A model generated the notes under the pieces. The model was not told the DNA's origin. It ran no database searches and was given only the letters and a program-made list of their open reading frames with translations. A DNA stretch of 64,000 nt, taken from assembly GCF_000711725.1 (NCBI RefSeq), contig NZ_JONP01000010.1:124001-188000 (forward strand), read 5' to 3'. How positions within the stretch are numbered: the first letter of the stretch is position 1; every line of letters starts with the position of its first letter. Of the stretch, positions 8,507-16,236 are shown piece by piece. This stretch comes from Roseomonas aerilata DSM 19363. GTDB lineage: Bacteria; Pseudomonadota; Alphaproteobacteria; Acetobacterales; Acetobacteraceae. The translations under genes were made by a program, and so were the position numbers.

Positions 8507-9095
8507 TCGATACACCTGCCGCGGCGACAACCTGCTGTTTCTCGCAACCTGGCCCCTTCAGCCCGCGAGCACGGGCTGAACGGGCGGCTTCGTGAAGGCG
8601 GCGACGGGGCAGAACAGGCCCTCCGCCGCTGACCTCGCATCGCTGCCGCTGAACTCTTTCACGCCATTCCTGCCGGACGAGGAGCCCTCCGGACGCGAGG
8701 GCGCACGCCGCTCCCGGTGGGCAACAGCAGCTCGGCGAAGCGCGCGGGGTGGAACCGCGGGCTGATGATCCGCTCGGACCCGCTCGGCGCCGGCTGCGTG
8801 AATGCCCTGCGAGCCAGCAGTCCTCCTGGGAGGAGAGCACGCCGCGGTGGATGACGGCCGGGGGCGGCATCGGCCTGCCGCGGGACTATCCCGAGCCGAA
8901 CCAGGTGACGCAGGGACCGGGGGAGGTGCGGATGCCCCGATGCTCTCCGGCCCAGACCGGTGATCGAACCATCCCCGCCCAAGGCAACAATGTTACCCTA
9001 GCGGAACGTAATGTTAAGCATCATGATCCATCATCGTGTCTCTGGCGCCGATGGCCCTGCCTTGCGCGTCAGCATCACCGATAAGGAAACCTAGG
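8507..9095. other. 589-bp stretch without a recognisable gene
   Basis: No frame on either strand gives a family I recognise. Around 8740-8930 the plus strand has gene-like composition (for example RGLMIRSDPLGAGCVN and, in another frame, GGIGLPRDYPEPNQVTQGPG), broken by stops, so it may be the remains of an enzyme gene. The last 100 bases upstream of 9096 are less GC-rich and probably hold the promoter of the small secreted protein. Confidence 0.4.
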
Positions 9096-9437
9096 ATGCT
9101 TCGACGCTTCGTCCTCGCCGCCGCCCTGCTGGCGGTCGCTTCCGGGCCCACGCTGGCCCAGGGCTGCGACACGCGCTTCACGCTGCGCAACAACTCCGGC
9201 GCCACGGTCAACGAGTTCTATTTCGGCCCCTCCTCCCGCTCCGACTGGGGCCGCGACCGGCTGGGCGAGAACGTGGTGTCGAGCGGGCGCGCCGTGAACT
9301 ACACGCCGGGCGGCCGCGGCGGGAACTACGATTTCAAGGTCGTCTGGGCGAATGGCGAGTCCGCCGAGCTGATGCGGGTGAACATCTGCGAGACTTCGGA
9401 GATCGTGGCGACGCGCAGCGGCATCGAGGCGCGCTGA
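9096..9437 (+). CDS. small secreted protein of unknown function
   Basis: 113 residues beginning MLRRFVLAAALLAVASGPTL, a signal peptide cleaved near LAQGC. The mature part (FTLRNNSGATVNEFYFGPSS...WGRDRLGE...VVWANGE) is a compact beta-rich domain. I recall it as common in Acetobacteraceae and sometimes mislabelled argininosuccinate lyase, which it is not. Two cysteines (in GCDT and NICE) could form a disulphide. The start is set by TAAGGAAACCTAGG directly upstream. It is monocistronic and followed by a strong hairpin. Confidence 0.78.
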   Translation: MLRRFVLAAALLAVASGPTLAQGCDTRFTLRNNSGATVNEFYFGPSSRSDWGRDRLGENVVSSGRAVNYTPGGRGGNYDFKVVWANGESAELMRVNICETSEIVATRSGIEAR

Positions 9438-9453
9438 GTCGAGGGTTTCGGCT

Positions 9454-9485
9454 GGCCGGGGGAGTCCGCGAGGACCCTCCCGGCC
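9454..9485. terminator. bidirectional hairpin between convergent genes
   Basis: GGCCGGGGGAGTCC (9454-9467) and GGACCCTCCCGGCC (9472-9485) form a 14-bp stem with one G-U pair and one mismatch around a GCGA tetraloop. It lies between the end of the secreted-protein gene and the end of the GGDEF-EAL gene, where a shared terminator is expected. There is no long T tract, as is usual in this GC-rich group. Confidence 0.6.
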
Positions 9486-9503
9486 AATCTCGTTTATGGC
9501 CGC

Positions 9504-11144
9504 TCAGGCGCCGGGCGTAACCAATCCTGCCGGCAGCGGCTCCGGCCGGCCGAAGAACCAACCCTGGGCCTCCGCGCAACGCTCCGCCCGCAGGGCCGCG
9601 AGTTGCTCCGGCGTTTCCACCCCTTCGGCCACCACAGGCACGCCAAGGCCCCGGGCAAGGCCGAGGACGGCGCGGACGATGGTCGTATCCTGCGCCGAGC
9701 CGCCGCCCAGGCCGGCGACGAAGCGCCGGTCCACCTTGATCTTGTCGAAGGGAAAGGCCTGGAGCGTGGCGAGGGAGGAGTAGCCGGTACCGAAATCATC
9801 CAGCGCGATCCGCACGCCGAGAGCCCGGACCCGGCGCAGCGCGTCCAGCGCGGCCTCGGCCTCGCGGATCAGTACCCCTTCGGTGACCTCGAGTTCCAGT
9901 CGGGCGGGCGGCATGCCGGTGCGCGCCAGCACGCGCTCGACCATGGAAGCGAAGCTCGCGCCCCGCTGCACCTGGACGGGCGAGACGTTGACGGCGACGA
10001 AGAGCGGCGAGGACCAGCGGGCGGCAGAGGCACAGGCCTGTTCCAGTGCCCATTCGCCAAGCGGGCCGATGCTGCCATTCGCCTCCGCCAGCCCGATGAA
10101 GCGGTCCGGCGGCACCATGCCGCGCTCCGGGTGGCGCCACCGCATGAGCGCCTCAAAGCCAAGCACGCCACCGGTCGCGACATCGACGAGGGGCTGGTAG
10201 GCAAGCGACATCTCGCCGCGGCTGACCGCCTGGGCGAGATCGGCCTCAAGCGCCCGGCTCTCCCGTGCCTCTCGCTCCATGATGGGGTGGTAGAGGACCA
10301 CGCTGTTGCCGCCCGCATCCTGCGCCCGTTGCAGGGCGGTGCCGGCGGCGGCAAGCAGCGTGTCCGCGCCGGCCGCATCGATGTCGGAGAGCGCCACGCC
10401 GATCGAGGCACTGAGGCTGGCCGCCTCGGCGCCGGCGCCCCCAAAAGGCTTTGCCATGGCCTCCTGGAGGCGGGCGGCGAGCTGCTCGGCCCCGGAGGGC
10501 TGGTCGGCGGCCATCTGGACGATGGCGAACTCGTCCCCACCCAGCCGCGCGATGATGTCGCTGCGGCGCACCAGCCTACGCATGCGCCGCGCGAACTCGA
10601 CGAGGATCGCGTCCGCCACTGCATGGCCGTGGAGGTCGTTGACGAGCTTGAACCCGTCGATGTCGATGCAGAGCACGGCGAGCGGGGCGGAGGGACCACG
10701 TCGGCGCCCCCCGTGGGCCAACGCCTTTCCCAGCCCCTCGCGCAGCACCGCGCGGTTGGCGAGGCCGGTCAGCCCGTCGTGCTCGGCGAGGTAGCGGATG
10801 CGCTCCTCGGCGGCGTGGCGCTCAGTCACGTCCTGGCAGACGGCGTGCAGCGCGCGCACTCCTCCATCCTCGTTCTGCGGTCGCAACTCCGTCCAGATAC
10901 GCCGCTCCCGGCCGTCCGGGCTCATCGCGCGCCACTCGCAGGCCGCGGTCAGGCCCGCCAGGGCACGGCGATGGGCGGCCATGACCTTCGGCCGGTCGAA
11001 GGGATGGACAAGGGCGAGGTATTCCGCCTCCCCGGCCGGCCGCATGGCGGAGTCGGTGCCGAGGACGCGGTGCAGCTCGGGCGACCAGGTCCAGCTCCGG
11101 ACCCCAGCGGTGAGGTCGGCGCGCCAGGCGCCCAGCCGGGCCAT
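9504..11144 (-). CDS. PAS-GGDEF-EAL cyclic-di-GMP enzyme (main open frame of an H-NOX-coupled gene)
   Basis: 546 residues. Residues 1-110 form a PAS/PAC sensor (LGAWRADL...AVCQDVTERHAAEERI). The GGDEF domain follows (DGLTGLANRAVL, RLGGDEFAI) with an intact active site, then an EAL domain with FEALMRWRHPERG, DDFGTGYSS and VAEGVETPEQ intact. By sequence it could both make and break c-di-GMP; such hybrids often have one dominant activity. The frame opens at an ATG inside the word HEMARLGAW. Upstream codons in the same frame read sensibly (QPAELAAAH), showing that the true gene starts further 5' and is frameshifted (see the 5' fragment, 11147-11377). Confidence 0.88.
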   Translation of the reverse strand: MARLGAWRADLTAGVRSWTWSPELHRVLGTDSAMRPAGEAEYLALVHPFDRPKVMAAHRRALAGLTAACEWRAMSPDGRERRIWTELRPQNEDGGVRALHAVCQDVTERHAAEERIRYLAEHDGLTGLANRAVLREGLGKALAHGGRRRGPSAPLAVLCIDIDGFKLVNDLHGHAVADAILVEFARRMRRLVRRSDIIARLGGDEFAIVQMAADQPSGAEQLAARLQEAMAKPFGGAGAEAASLSASIGVALSDIDAAGADTLLAAAGTALQRAQDAGGNSVVLYHPIMEREARESRALEADLAQAVSRGEMSLAYQPLVDVATGGVLGFEALMRWRHPERGMVPPDRFIGLAEANGSIGPLGEWALEQACASAARWSSPLFVAVNVSPVQVQRGASFASMVERVLARTGMPPARLELEVTEGVLIREAEAALDALRRVRALGVRIALDDFGTGYSSLATLQAFPFDKIKVDRRFVAGLGGGSAQDTTIVRAVLGLARGLGVPVVAEGVETPEQLAALRAERCAEAQGWFFGRPEPLPAGLVTPGA

Positions 11145-11146
11145 CT

Positions 11147-11377
11147 CATGCGCGGCGGCGAGTTCCGCCGGCTGCTCTCCGCCTGTTCCAGCGCGCGGCG
11201 GGCTACGTGGAGCACGCCGTTGCCGAGCATGGCCAGCTTCTGGGCGGAGAGGTCGCGGCTGCTGACGTCGAGGCGCACGTCGAGGTCGCCCGCGGCCACC
11301 TGGCAGAGCTGCTCGCAGATCGCCTCCACCGCGGCGCGGAGAGGGACCTCCGCCGCGTCGTCGCCGGCGGAGGTCAT
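11147..11377 (-). pseudogene. 5' segment of the GGDEF-EAL gene, out of frame with the rest
   Basis: From ATG 11377, which overlaps the H-NOX stop as ATGA, the frame reads MTSAGDDAAEVPLRAAVEAI, then a HAMP-like QVAAGDLDVRLDVSSRDLS and a helix VARRALEQAE. It then loses sense. In the frame of the PAS-GGDEF-EAL protein the DNA continues QPAELAAAHEMARLGAW. Removing one AG from the GAGAG repeat (CTCTC at 11175-11179 on the plus strand) would join them as LEQAE-QPAELAAAHEMARLG. The lesion is either a real slippage mutation, a sequencing error or a phase-variable or recoding site. Confidence 0.75.
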
Positions 11378-11943
11378 GCGGCGACCTGCGCCTTCAGATC
11401 CTGCACCTCGATGGCCATGATGCACTCCGTCTCCCCCGGGCCGCCCGCCTCGAAGCGGACGCTGGTGGGCTGGCCCAGCTCCTCCCCAAGGCGGCGGGCG
11501 ACGGCCGCGTAGAGGCCGGCGAGGCGGTTCGCGGAGCGGTAGAAGACGCGGAGGCCGCCCTCCATCGGCTCGACGCGGAACTTGCGCGCGACACTGTCCC
11601 GCTGCCCGGCAGCCAGGCCGGCGGCAAGGGTGTTGTGGACTTCCGGCTGGTGCAGCAGGAAGGCGCGCACGCAGGGGCGATGGGCGAAGAAGGCGGGGAA
11701 CATCTCGCGCGAGCGTCGTAGGAAGAAGGGGGCGAAAGCCTCGAAGGCCTCGTCCTCGGACATGCCGAAATGAAGGCAGGCGGCGTCGAGCAGCCGGCGA
11801 CATGCGGCATCGGCATAGCCGGCGTTGATGCGGAAGCTTTCCTCGGCGTCGAAGCCGGCGGCGAGGAGGACCTCCCTACGGGCGCCGGGCCCGCCTACCT
11901 CCTCGATAAAGGCGCTCAGCACATAGGGTACCCAGCCGATCAT
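11374..11943 (-). CDS. H-NOX (HNOB) haem nitric-oxide/oxygen-binding sensor
   Basis: 189 residues aligning over their length with H-NOX proteins: MIGWVPYVLSAFIEEVGG at the N-terminus, the helical FEAFAPFFLRRSREMFPAFF, and EVHNTLAAG carrying the candidate proximal haem ligand His103. The C-terminal strands end in ECIMAIEVQDL. The usual YxSxR haem-propionate motif is here Y135-R-S137-A-N139-R140: Tyr and Ser are kept but Arg is replaced by Asn, with an Arg one place later. H-NOX proteins sense NO and commonly control an adjacent c-di-GMP enzyme or kinase. The 4-bp overlap with the GGDEF-EAL gene fits that role. Confidence 0.86.
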   Translation of the reverse strand: MIGWVPYVLSAFIEEVGGPGARREVLLAAGFDAEESFRINAGYADAACRRLLDAACLHFGMSEDEAFEAFAPFFLRRSREMFPAFFAHRPCVRAFLLHQPEVHNTLAAGLAAGQRDSVARKFRVEPMEGGLRVFYRSANRLAGLYAAVARRLGEELGQPTSVRFEAGGPGETECIMAIEVQDLKAQVAA

Positions 11944-12177
11944 CGGCGCGAACTCCGGCGTAGCGGGGGGGTGCCGGTTGCAGCCGGCAGCCCCCCTCGT
12001 GCGATCGAGCTTACGGCCATTCGCCTACCGGGCGGTTAAGCGCTTCGGTTTGATCATGTAACATTCCCGCACCGGCTTCTCATGCTCCAGGGCTTCCCGG
12101 CAGGGTTTCGCGGGGCAAGGATGACGGTTCCGCGCGGGGCGGCCAGGGTTCTCCGCACGATGGAGGGAGGACGAGCC

Positions 12178-13071
12178 ATGATCCTGCAACGCCAGGAGGA
12201 CGTGACGCCCGCGGTGCTCGAGGTGATGGAGCGCACGCATGATCCGCGCATACGGGAGATCATGGTTTCCCTCATCCGCCATCTCCACAGCTTCGTGCGT
12301 GACGTGCGGTTGACGGAGGCGGAGTTCCGGGCGGCGAACGCCATCCTGAACGAGATCGGGCAGCTGACGACGGAAACGCACAACGAGATGGTGCTCATGT
12401 GCGGCTCGCTTGGCGTGTCCTCGCTCGTCTGCCTGCTGAACAACGGGGACAACGGGAACACCGAGACCTCGCAGTCACTGCTCGGGCCGTTCTGGCGATT
12501 GAACTCGCCGCGGGTGGAGAATGGCGGCACGCTGCTGCGATCCCCGACGCCGGGGGAGCCGCTGTTCATGACCGGCTTCGTGCAGGATACCGAGGGGCGG
12601 CCGATCGCGGGGGCGGAGGTGGATGTTTGGCACTCCTCCCCCGTCGGACTCTACGAGAACCAGGATCCGGACCAGGCGGACATGAACCTCCGCGGCAAGT
12701 TCACGACGGATGCGGAGGGGCGGTTCTGGTTCCGGTCGATCAAGCCCGCAGGTTATCCGATCCCTACGAACGGCGTGGTCGGGCGGCTGCTGGCGATTCA
12801 GGACCGGCATCCCTTCCGGCCCGCGCATGTGCATGCGCTGGTCTTCAAAGAGGGGTTCAAGACGCTGACCTCGCAGGTCTATGTCGATGACGACCCCTAT
12901 CTCGAGACAGACGTGCAGTTCGGTGTCACCCGGGCGCTGATCGGGGATTACGTGCGCCACGAGGAGCCGCACCCGACGGCGGCGGATGTGGCGGGGCCCT
13001 GGTACTCGCTCGACTACACCTTCACGATGGAGCCGGGCGAGGCGGTGCTGCCGCGGCCGCCGATCAAGTAG
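12178..13071 (+). CDS. intradiol ring-cleavage dioxygenase (catechol/hydroxyquinol 1,2-dioxygenase family)
   Basis: 297 residues from ATG 12178, preceded by GGAGGACGAGCC. An N-terminal helical dimerisation domain (residues 1-100; IREIMVSLIRHLHSFVRDVR) precedes the beta-sandwich catalytic domain. The Fe(III) ligands are visible as Tyr159 (GLYENQD), Tyr193 (AGYPIPT), His217 and His219 (RPAHVHALVF). These enzymes cleave catechols or hydroxyquinol between the hydroxyls to give muconate- or maleylacetate-type acids. It stands alone, divergent from the H-NOX gene. With the hydroxylases elsewhere in the window it supports an aromatic-degrading lifestyle. Confidence 0.93.
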   Translation: MILQRQEDVTPAVLEVMERTHDPRIREIMVSLIRHLHSFVRDVRLTEAEFRAANAILNEIGQLTTETHNEMVLMCGSLGVSSLVCLLNNGDNGNTETSQSLLGPFWRLNSPRVENGGTLLRSPTPGEPLFMTGFVQDTEGRPIAGAEVDVWHSSPVGLYENQDPDQADMNLRGKFTTDAEGRFWFRSIKPAGYPIPTNGVVGRLLAIQDRHPFRPAHVHALVFKEGFKTLTSQVYVDDDPYLETDVQFGVTRALIGDYVRHEEPHPTAADVAGPWYSLDYTFTMEPGEAVLPRPPIK

Positions 13072-13077
13072 GCGGCG

Positions 13078-13344
13078 TCAGCGGGACTGGTCGGGGGTGG
13101 GGCGCTGGGCGGTGCCCATGCCCGGCCCCGGCGCGCGCTCCCCGCCTGAGGTCGCGGGGGAAGCCGCCGGAGTCGCGACGGGCGTGCGCGTGGCGGCGGG
13201 TCCCTGCCCCATCGTCCGGGTCTCGCGGCCGGGGGTGATGATGCTGGTGGGCGGGCCGCCCTCCGCCAGCCGGGCCGGGGTCTGGGCCCCAGCCGCCGTG
13301 GCGAGGAGAAGCGGCGCCAAGCCGAGGAGAGTCCGCATCGTCAT
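13078..13344 (-). CDS. small secreted Pro/Thr-rich protein
   Basis: 88 residues. MTMRTLLGLAPLLLATAAGA is a signal peptide. The rest (PVATPAASPATSGGERAPGP) is low-complexity Pro/Ala/Thr/Gly with no cysteines. Its ATG overlaps the stop of the molybdenum hydroxylase large subunit (ATGA at 13341-13344), so it is translated as the third gene of that operon. A periplasmic role linked to the oxidoreductase is possible but unsupported. It converges on the dioxygenase gene with a 6-bp gap. Confidence 0.62.
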   Translation of the reverse strand: MTMRTLLGLAPLLLATAAGAQTPARLAEGGPPTSIITPGRETRTMGQGPAATRTPVATPAASPATSGGERAPGPGMGTAQRPTPDQSR

Positions 13345-15626
13345 GCTCCCGCCAGCGCGGCCTTCACGCGCTCGGCCGTGAAGGGGCCCCGGCGCAGGCG
13401 CGCGCCGGTGGCGTCGAATACCGCGTTGGCGATGGCGGCGCCGGCGGTGCGCACGGCGGGCTCCCCTGCCCCGGTCGGGCGGATGTCGGGGCGGTTGATG
13501 AGGACCACCTCCACCACCTCCGGCGCCTCGGTGATGTCGAGGATGGGGTAGGTGTTCCAGTCCACGCTCGTCACGTTGTTGCGGTCGAAGGTGACCTCCT
13601 CGTGCAGGGCGCGACTGGTGCCGTAGATGACGGCGTTCTCGACGCAGCGGCGCAGCCCGTCGGGGTTGATGATCAACCCGCAGTCCTGGCCGACGACCAT
13701 GCGCTTGATGCGGATGGCGCCGGTCCCGCGGTTAACCTCCACTTCCGCGACGAGGCCGACGACGGTGCCGTCGCGCCGGGCGAGGGAGACGCCGCGGCCG
13801 CGGGCGATTTCGCCGGTCGTGTTGCGAGGTCCGGCGGGGCGGGGCTGCCAGCCGGCCTTCTCCGTGATGGCGCGGAGGATGGCGATGTCGCGCTCCTCGC
13901 GCAGGTGGCGCAGGCGGAACTCGACGGGATCGGCGCCTGTCGCGGCGGCCAGTTCGTCCACGAAGCTCTCGGCCGCGAAAATCAGCTCCGGGCCGAGTGG
14001 GTCGCGCAGGTGGGAGGTGCGGAGGGGCGAGGCCCGGTCCAGCAGCGGGGGGATGGTCTCCCAGGCCATGGTGCGCGCGGGGAAGGCGTAGGGCTCTGTC
14101 GGCACGAAGTCGCCGGGGAAGAGGTAGGTGTCCTGCGGGTTCAGGCCGCCGCCCATGGACTGGCTGGCGAGGCTGTCGCGCGGGTCGGCCTCGCTGGTCG
14201 CGATGTTGGTGCGGGAGAAGGCTTTCGAGCTGAACTCGATCCCCGTTACGCGGCCCTGCTCGTCGAGGCCGGCGCGGACGCGCTGGACGGAGGCGGGGCT
14301 CTTCGTGTCCCAGCCATGGCCCTCGTGGCGCATGTACTGGACGCGCACGGGCTTGCCCAATTCGCGGGAGAGGAAGACGGCGTCGAAGGGCGTGTCGCCG
14401 GCGTCGTTGCGGCCGTAGGAGCCGGGGCCGGTGACCCAGACCGTGTGGACGGTCTCCGGCGGCACGCCGAGGAACTTCGCGACGCCGTCCCGCACGGCAT
14501 GGGGCTTCTGCGAGCCGGTCCAGACGCGCACGCCCTCGGGGCGCACATCGGCCAGGGCGCAGCCGGGCCCCATGCTGCTGTGGGAGTGGAAGGGCCACTC
14601 GTACTCGGCGGAGATGACGCGGGCGGCGCCGGCAATGGCGGCCGCGGCGTCACCCTGCTGCATGGGGACGCCGCGCTTGGTCACGGGGGCGTTGCGGATG
14701 TGGTCGTAGATGGCCGCCTGTTCCGGGAAGGGCGGCGGTGTGGCCGACCAATCGACCTTCAGCACCTCGGCGGCGCGGATCGCGTCCCACTCGCGCGGCG
14801 CGGCGACGGCGAGGAAGCCGTCCTTCCAGACCACGCGGGCATTGGGGATGGCGGACACCGAGGATTCGTCCACAGCGGTCGGCTTCGCGCCGGCGACGGG
14901 CGGGCGGATCATGCGGGCGTGCAGCATGCCGGGCAGGCGGATATCGGTGACGTAATCGTGGCGCGCGAAAGCCTTGTCGGCGATATCGCGGCGCGGGGCG
15001 GCGGTGCCGACCACCTTGTAGTCGGCGATGGGCTTGGTCCGCGCGCGGCCCTCCACGTTGAGGTCGTTGCCGTAGCGGCCGTTCCACTTCACCTCGGCGT
15101 CCAGGCGGCGGTCGCCGATCAGCTCGCCATAGGTCACGCGGCGATCGGGCTGGGCGGCAACCGAGATGGTGCCGTCGCTGACGCGCAGGGCGTCGGGCGG
15201 GACGCCAAGGCGGGCGGCGGCCATCTCCAGCAGTAGCAGCCGCGCCTCGGCGGCGGCGTTGCGGAGGGGGACCGCGCCCTGTGAGACGCCGGAGGCGTTG
15301 CTGGCGCCGCCCTGGTTCACGGTCCGCGCGGTATCGCCCATGACGACCTTCACGCGGTCAGCGGGGAGGTCGAGTTCCTCGGCGACGATCTGGGCGACGG
15401 CAACGTCGAGGCCCTGGCCGCCGTCGATCTTGCCAAAGAAGGCGGTGGCGGTGCCGTCGGCGTGGACCGCGATGTAGGAGGCGAGTTGGCCGGGCGGCGG
15501 CAGGGGAGAAATGGGCGCCGCCTGCGCGGCCGTGCCCTGCGCGAGCGCGTCGGGGCCCCGAACGGCGACGACGAGCGCGCCCATGGCGGCGCTGAGGGCG
15601 GTGCGGCGGGAGAGCTGGATGGTCAT
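13341..15626 (-). CDS. molybdopterin-binding large subunit of a xanthine-oxidase-family hydroxylase (isoquinoline/aldehyde oxidoreductase type)
   Basis: 761 residues from ATG 15626 (GAGGAG upstream). The N-terminus MTIQLSRRTALSAAMGALV is a twin-arginine signal peptide. The body shows the IorB-like layout: FGKIDGGQGLDVAVAQIVAE, WPFHSHSSMGPGCALADVRP, TGSQKPHAVRDGVAKFLGVP, and the C-terminal catalytic-Glu region TGAGEPAVRTAGAAIANA. Family members hydroxylate N-heterocycles or aldehydes using water, via Mo-pterin-cytosine-dinucleotide. Together with the 2Fe-2S subunit and probably a cytochrome c acceptor it would form a periplasmic enzyme. Confidence 0.92.
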   Translation of the reverse strand: MTIQLSRRTALSAAMGALVVAVRGPDALAQGTAAQAAPISPLPPPGQLASYIAVHADGTATAFFGKIDGGQGLDVAVAQIVAEELDLPADRVKVVMGDTARTVNQGGASNASGVSQGAVPLRNAAAEARLLLLEMAAARLGVPPDALRVSDGTISVAAQPDRRVTYGELIGDRRLDAEVKWNGRYGNDLNVEGRARTKPIADYKVVGTAAPRRDIADKAFARHDYVTDIRLPGMLHARMIRPPVAGAKPTAVDESSVSAIPNARVVWKDGFLAVAAPREWDAIRAAEVLKVDWSATPPPFPEQAAIYDHIRNAPVTKRGVPMQQGDAAAAIAGAARVISAEYEWPFHSHSSMGPGCALADVRPEGVRVWTGSQKPHAVRDGVAKFLGVPPETVHTVWVTGPGSYGRNDAGDTPFDAVFLSRELGKPVRVQYMRHEGHGWDTKSPASVQRVRAGLDEQGRVTGIEFSSKAFSRTNIATSEADPRDSLASQSMGGGLNPQDTYLFPGDFVPTEPYAFPARTMAWETIPPLLDRASPLRTSHLRDPLGPELIFAAESFVDELAAATGADPVEFRLRHLREERDIAILRAITEKAGWQPRPAGPRNTTGEIARGRGVSLARRDGTVVGLVAEVEVNRGTGAIRIKRMVVGQDCGLIINPDGLRRCVENAVIYGTSRALHEEVTFDRNNVTSVDWNTYPILDITEAPEVVEVVLINRPDIRPTGAGEPAVRTAGAAIANAVFDATGARLRRGPFTAERVKAALAGA

Positions 15627-15637
15627 GGCGCGGCTCC

Positions 15638-16102
15638 TCACGCGAGGCTCGCCGCGCGCTTGACGGCGCGCAGGATGGCCATGTGGGTGCCGCAGCGGCA
15701 TTTGAGGCCGGTGAGGGCCTCGCGGATCTGGTCCTCGCTCGGGTCCTTGTTGTCCCGCAGGAAGGCGGCGGCAGTCATCATCCAGCCGTTGATGCAGTAG
15801 CCGCATTGCGGCACCTGCTCGTCGATATAGGCGGTCTGGATGGGGTGCGGGTGCTCGGGCGTGCCGAGGCCGGCGAGCGTCGTCACCTGCTTGCCCTCGA
15901 CGGCGGCGGTGGGGGTGACGCAGGAGCGGGTGGGCGTGCCGTCCACATGCACCGTGCAGGCGCCGCACTGCGCCAGGCCGCAGCCGAACTTCGGGTTGTT
16001 CAGGCCGAGGTCGTCGCGGAGCGCGTAGAGTAGCGGCATCTCCGGATCGACCGTGACGGTCTGGTCCTTCCCGTCCACGCGGAAGGTGATGCTGGTTTGC
16101 AT
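15638..16102 (-). CDS. 2Fe-2S small subunit of the molybdenum hydroxylase
   Basis: 154 residues from ATG 16102, behind AGAGGG. The first [2Fe-2S] cluster is held by CGLAQCGACTVHVDG plus the later SCVTP Cys. The second is in the helical domain, with QCGYCINGWMM and LKCRCGTHM. It passes electrons from the Mo site to an external acceptor. The large-subunit gene starts 11 bp downstream, and the pair is a clear operon. No signal peptide is present, consistent with hitch-hiker export alongside the Tat-signal-bearing large subunit. Confidence 0.95.
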   Translation of the reverse strand: MQTSITFRVDGKDQTVTVDPEMPLLYALRDDLGLNNPKFGCGLAQCGACTVHVDGTPTRSCVTPTAAVEGKQVTTLAGLGTPEHPHPIQTAYIDEQVPQCGYCINGWMMTAAAFLRDNKDPSEDQIREALTGLKCRCGTHMAILRAVKRAASLA

Positions 16103-16236
16103 GGAGCGTCCCTCTACCCTCGTTTGCACGTTCGCCGCGCCTTGTCGGCGGAAAGCCTGGACCCGGCGGCGGCGAGGCACAAGCGGTCTCGCGGGCGGCC
16201 GGGCGCGCGGCCGGGCGGCGCGTGCTAGGGACGGGC

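Noticed and set aside
8940-8980. Possible tRNA T-arm (GGTTCGATCACCGG on the minus strand)
   Set aside because: No matching acceptor, anticodon or D arms could be drawn around it.
3001-9000. A defence or secondary-metabolite island hidden in the left third
   Set aside because: All recognisable genes are ordinary catabolic, membrane or electron-transfer proteins. No defence-type domains (nuclease, NTPase plus effector, reverse transcriptase, toxin pairs) were seen.
13602-15236. 544-codon plus-strand open frame
   Set aside because: Shadow of the molybdenum hydroxylase large subunit; no recognisable domain and biased composition.
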